DNA of 53,027 bases, taken from positions 1-53,027 of the forward strand of contig DVME01000111.1 in assembly GCA_018715175.1 (NCBI GenBank), read 5' to 3'. The notes under the pieces are model-generated. The model saw only the letters and a program-made list of their open reading frames with translations. It was not told the DNA's origin and did no database searches. Origin of the DNA: Candidatus Limiplasma stercoravium (GTDB lineage: Bacteria; Bacillota; Clostridia; Christensenellales; Aristaeellaceae). Below, piece by piece: positions 47,689 to 53,027 of the stretch (the stretch's first letter is position 1; each line of letters opens with the position of its first letter). The translations under genes and the position numbers were made by a program.

Positions 47689-48783
47689 ATGAACGTAACC
47701 CCAGAGGGAAAATGCCTGCTATGGCTGTCGGCCGCTGAAGTCACGCCGGCCAAGGTGGACGCGCTCACGGAGGCGTACGGAAGCGCCACGGCTGTTTGGG
47801 AGGCGTTTGGCAAACCGGACGGCCCGCGCTTTCCTGCGCAGGCGCAAGACCGTTTGTCCCGGCTGCATTCGCAGGCGGCCATGGATGCGCTCTTAAAGCG
47901 CCTGGACGAAAAGCACGTCCAGCTCCTCTTCCGCACGGACGCCGCCTATCCGCCGCAGCTTTTGGCCATTGATGATCCGCCGTACGTGCTGTATTATGCC
48001 GGTGATGCGGGCTGTCTGTCCAGGCCCATGGTAGCGGTGGTGGGAACACGCAGATCCAGTCAGTACGGGCGCAGCATGGCCAAAAGCTTGGCGTCCGGGC
48101 TGGCGCGAGCCGGCGTGTGCGTGGTCAGCGGTTTGGCGCGAGGCATTGACGAGGCCGCTCATGAAGGAGCGCTGGAGGAAGGCGGAGCGACGCTTGGGGT
48201 ACTGGGCAGCGGCATCAACGTTCCTTATCCTCCGGAGCACACAATGCTTCTTAGGCGGATTGCAGGAGGAAACGGCCTGGTGCTTAGCGAATATCCTTTG
48301 GACGCGGAGCCGGTTCCTTTCCATTTTCCGCACCGAAACCGCCTCATTTCCGGATTATGCCTTGGTGTGGTGCTGGTGGAAGGCCGTCTCAAAAGCGGCG
48401 GTATGCTGACCGTCGGCGCGGCGCTTAACCAGGGACGCGAGGTATTCGCGGTGCCGGGGCGCGTCGGATGCCAGGGAAGCGAAGGCCCGCACACGCTGTT
48501 GCGCGAAGGCGCGCGAATGGCGACATGCGCGCAGGATGTGTTGGAGGATTTGGGCCTTGTGCCTTTGCAGGCGCCTAAGCCGCCTACAGAGGACGAAACG
48601 CTTACCTCAACGCAGCGAAGCATCATTCATGCGCTCAAGGTAGAGCCCATGAATGTGGAAGAATTGCAAAAGCAAACCGGCATCGATGCAAGCGCGCTTC
48701 TAAGCGAATTGGGAATGCTTGAGATCGCTGGATTGATTGAACGCGAGGCCGGCAATCGCTTCGTCCTTCCCATTGGCAAATAA
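47689..48783 (+). CDS. dprA: DprA, DNA-processing protein
   Basis: Loads RecA onto incoming single-stranded DNA during transformation. 364 residues. N-terminal helix-rich (SAM-like) domain, the Rossmann-like DNA-binding core with VAVVGTRRSSQYGRSMAKSLA, GLARGIDEAAHEGAL, VLGSGINVPYPPEH and HRNRLISGLCLGVVLVE, and a C-terminal winged helix (DETLTSTQRSIIHALKVEPM...). ATG at 47689 with TTTGGAGGT upstream, four bases after yifB, and a 12-base gap to topA. The rnhB-...-dprA-topA order is common in Gram-positives. Confidence 0.96.
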   Translation: MNVTPEGKCLLWLSAAEVTPAKVDALTEAYGSATAVWEAFGKPDGPRFPAQAQDRLSRLHSQAAMDALLKRLDEKHVQLLFRTDAAYPPQLLAIDDPPYVLYYAGDAGCLSRPMVAVVGTRRSSQYGRSMAKSLASGLARAGVCVVSGLARGIDEAAHEGALEEGGATLGVLGSGINVPYPPEHTMLLRRIAGGNGLVLSEYPLDAEPVPFHFPHRNRLISGLCLGVVLVEGRLKSGGMLTVGAALNQGREVFAVPGRVGCQGSEGPHTLLREGARMATCAQDVLEDLGLVPLQAPKPPTEDETLTSTQRSIIHALKVEPMNVEELQKQTGIDASALLSELGMLEIAGLIEREAGNRFVLPIGK

Positions 48784-48794
48784 GGAGGATTTTG

Positions 48795-50927
48795 ATGGCA
48801 ACAACAACCCAAACCGCAAAACTGGTCATTGTGGAATCGCCCGCAAAAGCCAAAACCATAGAAAAATTCCTTGGCAAAGGGTACCGTGTAGAAGCGTCCC
48901 AAGGCCATGTGCGCGATTTGCCCAAATCACAGCTGGGCGTGGACGCGCAGCATGACTTTGACTTGAAATACATCACCATCCGCGGCCGCGGCAAAATCCT
49001 TGCCCGCATCAAAAAGGAAGCCAAGTCCGCCAGCCGCGTTTTCCTGGCCACAGACCCTGACCGCGAAGGCGAGGCCATTTCCTGGCATCTAGCCAATACC
49101 TTGGAGATGGATCCCGCCGCTCCCTGCCGCATCGAATTCCACGAAATCACGAAAAAGGCGGTCAAGGAAGCGCTGGAGCATCCGCGCCCCATCGACATGG
49201 ATCGCGTGGACGCACAGCAGGCGCGGCGCGCGCTAGATCGTCTGGTGGGTTATAAAATCAGCCCGTTGTTGTGGGCCAAGGTCAAAAAAGGACTTTCCGC
49301 CGGCCGCGTTCAAAGCGTCGCCACCCGCCTGGTGGTGGATCGCGAGCAGGAGATCGAGGCGTTCATTCCCGAGGAATACTGGGATATCACAGGACGCTTT
49401 GAGGGCCGCAACGCAAAAGGCCGCCGCATGATCTGCGAAGCGCGCCTGACCGCGCTGGACGGCAAAAAGGAGCCCATCCAAAACGAGCAGGACGCCATGG
49501 CCGCCAAGGAGCGCATCCTCAAAACCGCTTTCAGCGTCCAGTCCGTGAAGCTCAGCGAAAAGCTCAAGCGTCCCCAGCCGCCTTTTACCACCTCCAGCCT
49601 GCAACAGGAGGCCAGCCGCAAGCTTAATTTCTCCACCGCCAAAACCATGCAGGTTGTTCAACAACTTTACGAAGGCATCGACTTGGGCAAGGCAGGCACC
49701 GTCGGCTTGGTCACCTACATTCGTACCGACAGCGTGCGCGTGGCGGACGAAGCCCTTTCCGCCGTTCGCAACCAAATCTTAGCGGAGTATGGCAAAGCCT
49801 ACTGCCCGGATGCGCCCAACCAGTATAAAGGCCGCAAAAACGCTCAGGACGCGCATGAGGCCATCCGTCCGACCTATGTGGAGCGCACGCCGGACAGCGT
49901 GAAAGCCTTTTTGACGCGGGAGCAGTACAACCTTTACCGCCTCATTTACGTGCGCTTCCTGGCAAGCCAGATGAAGCCGGCTGTGTTTCAAACCCTGACG
50001 ATGGACATCGCCGGAGACGGCGTGGAAATGCGCTACTACGGCGAGCACATGACCTTTCCCGGCTATCGCGCCGTCTATGTGGAAAGCACCGACGACGAGC
50101 AGGAATTGCCTGAAAGCGTGTTGCCTGAGTTTGCCAAAGGCGACGCCATCATGTTTGAATCGGTGGAGGCGTCGCAGCACTTTACCCAGCCGCCGGCGCG
50201 CTATACGGAAGCAAGCCTCGTGCGCACCCTGGAGGAAAAGGGCATCGGACGCCCCAGCACCTACGCGCCGACCATCACCACCATCCTGGCGCGCGGATAT
50301 GTGTCACGCGAGAAAAAGCGCCTGTTTCCCACAGAGCTTGGGCGCATGATTAACAACATGATGATGGAATACTTCGCGCCTGTGGTCGATACAGAGTTTA
50401 CGGCTTCGCTGGAGGATAAGCTGGACGAGGTCGAAGAAGGCAAAATCCAATGGAAGCAAATCCTGCGCGATTTCTATCCCGCGTTTATGAGCATGCTGGA
50501 GGTGGCGGAGGAACACATCGAGAAAGTCGAGATACAGGACGAGGTCAGCGACGTGAAATGCGAAAAATGCGGCGCGACCATGGTGTATAAGATGGGGCGA
50601 TTTGGCCGGTTTTTGGCCTGCCCCAACTTCCCGGCCTGCCGCAACGCCAAGCCGATCGTAACCTATATTGAAACGCCCTGTCCCAAATGCGGCGCGCGCC
50701 TGATGGAAAAGACCAGCAAAAAGAACCGCAAGTTCTACGGCTGTGAAAAATACCCCGACTGCGACTTCGTCAGCTGGGAGATGCCCATTCCCGATCGATG
50801 CCCGCAATGCGGCAGCTATATGGTTCAAAAACGTGGCCGCCGGGGAGAAACCATCCACCTGTGCGCCAACGAAACCTGCCGTTTCAAGCAGGTTGTGGAA
50901 AGCGAGAATCCCCATGACGAAGAATAG
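48795..50927 (+). CDS. topA: DNA topoisomerase I (type IA)
   Basis: Relaxes negative supercoils; 710 residues. TOPRIM domain with [19 protein letters not shown] and [16 protein letters not shown]; catalytic Tyr in [16 protein letters not shown]. Three C-terminal C4 zinc fingers: [11 protein letters not shown]...[18 protein letters not shown]...CEKYPDC and [11 protein letters not shown]...CANETC. ATG at 48795 follows AAGGAGG by six bases; the TTG at 48792 is too close. Overlaps the trmFO gene by 14 bases. Confidence 0.97.
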   Translation: MATTTQTAKLVIVESPAKAKTIEKFLGKGYRVEASQGHVRDLPKSQLGVDAQHDFDLKYITIRGRGKILARIKKEAKSASRVFLATDPDREGEAISWHLANTLEMDPAAPCRIEFHEITKKAVKEALEHPRPIDMDRVDAQQARRALDRLVGYKISPLLWAKVKKGLSAGRVQSVATRLVVDREQEIEAFIPEEYWDITGRFEGRNAKGRRMICEARLTALDGKKEPIQNEQDAMAAKERILKTAFSVQSVKLSEKLKRPQPPFTTSSLQQEASRKLNFSTAKTMQVVQQLYEGIDLGKAGTVGLVTYIRTDSVRVADEALSAVRNQILAEYGKAYCPDAPNQYKGRKNAQDAHEAIRPTYVERTPDSVKAFLTREQYNLYRLIYVRFLASQMKPAVFQTLTMDIAGDGVEMRYYGEHMTFPGYRAVYVESTDDEQELPESVLPEFAKGDAIMFESVEASQHFTQPPARYTEASLVRTLEEKGIGRPSTYAPTITTILARGYVSREKKRLFPTELGRMINNMMMEYFAPVVDTEFTASLEDKLDEVEEGKIQWKQILRDFYPAFMSMLEVAEEHIEKVEIQDEVSDVKCEKCGATMVYKMGRFGRFLACPNFPACRNAKPIVTYIETPCPKCGARLMEKTSKKNRKFYGCEKYPDCDFVSWEMPIPDRCPQCGSYMVQKRGRRGETIHLCANETCRFKQVVESENPHDEE

Positions 50928-52290
50928 CGTCACCGTCATCGGCGGCGGGCTGGCGGGCTGCGAAGCGGCCTGGCAGCTGGCAAAGCGCGGGGTGCCGGTA
51001 ACCCTTTATGAAATGAAGCCGCGCAAACGCAGCCCGGCTCACAAGCTGGATACGCTGGCGGAACTGGTTTGCAGCAACAGCCTGCGGGGAGACCGGCTGG
51101 TCAATGCGGTGGGGCTTCTGAAAGCCGAAATGCGAAAGCTCGATTCCATCATCCTGCGTTCGGCGGACGCAACGGCTGTGCCTGCCGGCGGAGCGCTGGC
51201 GGTGGATCGCGTTGGGTTTTCCGAGACAGTCGACGCATCCATCCGCCGTCATCCGCTCATCACGATCATCGAGGAAGAATGCGCGGACATTCCCGGGGAA
51301 GGCACGGTCATCATCGCTACGGGCCCTTTGACCAGCGAGTCTCTCAGCAAGCGTATCGCCAACATGGAAGGCTTGAAAACGCTGCATTTCTATGATGCGG
51401 CGGCGCCCATCGTGACCTATGAAAGCCTTGATTTGGAAAAGGTCTTTGCCATGTCGCGCTACGATCGCGGCGCGGATTATCTGAACTGTCCCATGAACCG
51501 CGAAGAATACATGGCCTTTATTGAGGCGCTCAAAACGGCGCAGACCGTCGAGGTGCGCGATTTCGAGGAAAAGGCGGTGTTTGAAGGGTGCATGCCCATT
51601 GAAAGCATGGCCAAGCGCGGCGATCTGGCCGTGGCCTTCGGGCCGCTCAAGCCCGTGGGATTGTCGGATCCGCGCACGGGCAAAAGGCCCTTTGCCGTGG
51701 TGCAGCTTCGGCAGGACAACGCCGCCGCAACGCTGTATAACCTGGTGGGTTTTCAAACGCGGCTGACTTTCCCGGAGCAGCGCCGCGTCTTTGGCATGAT
51801 TCCCGGCCTGGAAAACGCCGAATTCGCGCGCTATGGCGTGATGCACCGCAATACCTTCCTGCAAAGCCCCGGCTACCTGGACGACACCTACCGCGTTATC
51901 TCGCAGCCACGCTTGTATTTTGCCGGGCAGATCACCGGCGTCGAAGGTTATGTGGAAAGCGCCGCCAGCGGCCTCGTGGCCGGACTGTCCGCCGCGTATC
52001 GCGCTTGTGGGCTTCCGCCTCCGCATTTTGGCGGTCAAACCGCTATCGGCGCCATGGCCCGGTATGTCTCCGCCCCCAACAGCCGCTTCCAGCCCATGAA
52101 CTGCGCCTTTGGCCTTTTGGATGCGCTGGAAACCGAACCGGGCGCAAAGCGCTTGAAAAACAAGCAGCAGCGCTATGAACGACTGGCCCAGCGTTCGCTT
52201 GCCCATTTGGATCGCCTGATCGGACAAATGGAGCGGGATTTCCCCACAACAGGCAACGAATGTGCTATGATATCAACCAAGGAGGTATGA
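50914..52290 (+). CDS. trmFO: TrmFO, methylenetetrahydrofolate-dependent tRNA U54 methyltransferase
   Basis: FAD/folate enzyme making ribothymidine at U54 of tRNA. 458 residues. FAD motif VTVIGGGLAGCEAAWQLAKRG, family signature YEMKPRKRSPAHK and ELVCSNSLRG, folate/active-site CPMNREEY with its cysteine, FEGCMPIESMAKRGD and GPLKPVGL, and late ITGVEGYVESAASGLVAG. The start at 50914 lies inside the end of topA; only a weak GGAAAGCGAG site precedes it, so translational coupling is probable. The topA-trmFO-hslV series is conserved in Firmicutes. Confidence 0.97.
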   Translation: MTKNSVTVIGGGLAGCEAAWQLAKRGVPVTLYEMKPRKRSPAHKLDTLAELVCSNSLRGDRLVNAVGLLKAEMRKLDSIILRSADATAVPAGGALAVDRVGFSETVDASIRRHPLITIIEEECADIPGEGTVIIATGPLTSESLSKRIANMEGLKTLHFYDAAAPIVTYESLDLEKVFAMSRYDRGADYLNCPMNREEYMAFIEALKTAQTVEVRDFEEKAVFEGCMPIESMAKRGDLAVAFGPLKPVGLSDPRTGKRPFAVVQLRQDNAAATLYNLVGFQTRLTFPEQRRVFGMIPGLENAEFARYGVMHRNTFLQSPGYLDDTYRVISQPRLYFAGQITGVEGYVESAASGLVAGLSAAYRACGLPPPHFGGQTAIGAMARYVSAPNSRFQPMNCAFGLLDALETEPGAKRLKNKQQRYERLAQRSLAHLDRLIGQMERDFPTTGNECAMISTKEV

Positions 52291-52293
52291 ACC

Positions 52294-52815
52294 ATGAAAC
52301 ACAAACTTGTCCCCATCCTGCTCGCTGTTGTGATGCTCTTTTCCTGTACGGCCCACGCTGACCAAATGGAGGAGGGCGTCCCGGTTTGGACGGAGGAAAC
52401 AGTACGGCAATACCTGCTGGATTATATTGAGGGCTCCTCCATGGATCGGCTATGGGGCTATTTCGATCTGCAAATACGCCGCTATATGCCCATGGAAACC
52501 TACACGGCGATGCTGTCGGATTTGGAATTCCTCACCGGCGACTTCGTGGAACTGGGCGCTTACAGCTGCTTTGAAGAACCTGAATTCCAAACCAAGACCC
52601 ATGTGGTTCACATGATTATGGAAAAACAGGATCTGGACGTGTATTTCACCCATAAGAACCAGGAGGACGATTGGGAAATCATGGCCCTGGAGTTTGCCTT
52701 GGCTGACGAGGTTGATCCCACCGAAGCGGATGCCGAGCCCGCCGTCCAGCCGAGCACGGCTCCAAGCGCCGAGCCGGAATCCAACGAAGAAACGAGCGAG
52801 GATGACGCGCCATGA
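52294..52815 (+). CDS. Small exported or lipoprotein of unknown function
   Basis: Unrecognised protein of 173 residues. The N-terminus [22 protein letters not shown] is a signal peptide; the LFSC could serve as a lipobox, although the following AHA also offers a signal peptidase I site. The mature part has helices followed by a beta-rich segment ([20 protein letters not shown]) reminiscent of small DUF3887/NTF2-like folds, and ends in an acidic Pro/Glu/Ser tail ([18 protein letters not shown]). AAGGAGG precedes the ATG. It stands between trmFO and hslV where bacilli have xerC/codV, and overlaps hslV by four bases, so it shares the transcript. No function is proposed. Confidence 0.82.
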   Translation: MKHKLVPILLAVVMLFSCTAHADQMEEGVPVWTEETVRQYLLDYIEGSSMDRLWGYFDLQIRRYMPMETYTAMLSDLEFLTGDFVELGAYSCFEEPEFQTKTHVVHMIMEKQDLDVYFTHKNQEDDWEIMALEFALADEVDPTEADAEPAVQPSTAPSAEPESNEETSEDDAP

Positions 52816-53027
52816 GCATGATGGGTACGACCATATGCGCCGTGCGCCGGGGCGACCAGGTGGCCATAGCCGGCGACGGCCAGGTAACCATGGGGGAAAA
52901 TACGGTTTTTAAATCCTCAGCCAAAAAGGTGCGCAGGCTTTACAACGGCCAGGTCATCGCCGGTTTTGCCGGTTCGGTGGCGGACGCCTTTACCCTTTGC
53001 GAGCGTTTTGAGGAAAAGCTGACCCAA
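52812..53027 (+). CDS. hslV: HslV (ClpQ), ATP-dependent protease peptidase subunit (5' part)
   Basis: Proteasome-like Thr protease of the HslUV complex; 72 codons visible before the window ends. The propeptide MSMMG precedes the catalytic [23 protein letters not shown] (read in two parts), with Thr at mature position one and the following Gly-Asp-Gly-Gln-Val-Thr motif. [22 protein letters not shown] also matches the family. The ATG overlaps the stop of the preceding gene (ATGA). hslU and codY would be expected beyond the right edge. Confidence 0.95.
   Translation, partial: MSMMGTTICAVRRGDQVAIAGDGQVTMGENTVFKSSAKKVRRLYNGQVIAGFAGSVADAFTLCERFEEKLTQ

Overview
The window is a dense, GC-rich chromosomal segment from an anaerobic, endospore-forming member of the Clostridia (Firmicutes). 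The assignment rests on four things: Gram-positive operons (ctsR-mcsA-mcsB-clpC, miaB-ylbF-mutS-mutL-miaA, rbgA-rnhB, dprA-topA-trmFO-hslV); sporulation genes (a SpoIVFA/SpoIVFB pair, a SpoIID-domain protein, a SpoVB-like flippase); a trimeric-type [FeFe] hydrogenase cluster; and Shine-Dalgarno sites with sigma-A type promoters, most with an exact 17-bp spacer. I saw no rRNA, tRNA, insertion sequence, prophage or CRISPR array.

Layout. 1-2719 (minus): the class III heat-shock operon ctsR-mcsA-mcsB-clpC, with a promoter and a recognisable CtsR operator; clpC runs off the left edge. 2740-5794 (minus): a three-gene operon with a CotH-family secreted kinase between two homologous secreted proteins, the first ending in ten hexapeptide repeats. 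5908-6468 (minus): a nitroreductase. 6550-10319 (plus): two radical-SAM-linked genes (TIGR03960 and DUF2344 families) and an RNase E/G. 10339-18822 (plus): miaB, a YlbF/YmcA protein, mutS, mutL, miaA and a YnbB-type PLP enzyme, closed by a terminator whose hairpin contains the ribosome-binding site of the next gene. 18880-25361 (plus): SpoIVFA-like and SpoIVFB-like proteins, a 1381-residue SpoIID protein with SH3 repeats, and a TrmN6-like methyltransferase. 25349-28911: a SpoVB-like flippase (minus), dCMP deaminase (plus), a DUF6062 protein (minus) and a SPOR-domain membrane protein (plus).

28919-40407 (plus) is a hydrogenase region in two halves. The first is a signalling-like set: DRTGG protein, RsbW-like ATPase, an iron-sulfur protein derived from [FeFe] hydrogenase but lacking its H-cluster motifs, a second DRTGG protein and a PHP phosphoesterase. 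The second is structural: NuoE-like, histidine-kinase-like ATPase, thioredoxin-fold ferredoxin, NuoF-like and HydA. Between them lies a vitamin B12 import operon (btuF-btuC-btuD) led by a cobalamin riboswitch and two tandem terminator hairpins.

40485-53027 (plus): rbgA, rnhB, a 1364-residue protein fusing two GT-C glycosyltransferase units, yifB/comM, dprA, topA, trmFO, a small exported protein and the 5' part of hslV.

The observations I rate highest are the CotH operon with its candidate repeat-tail partner, the hydrogenase-associated signalling set split by the B12 locus, the Ser-for-Cys change in the HydA L1 motif, the double GT-C fusion, and the terminator/RBS overlap ahead of spoIVFA.
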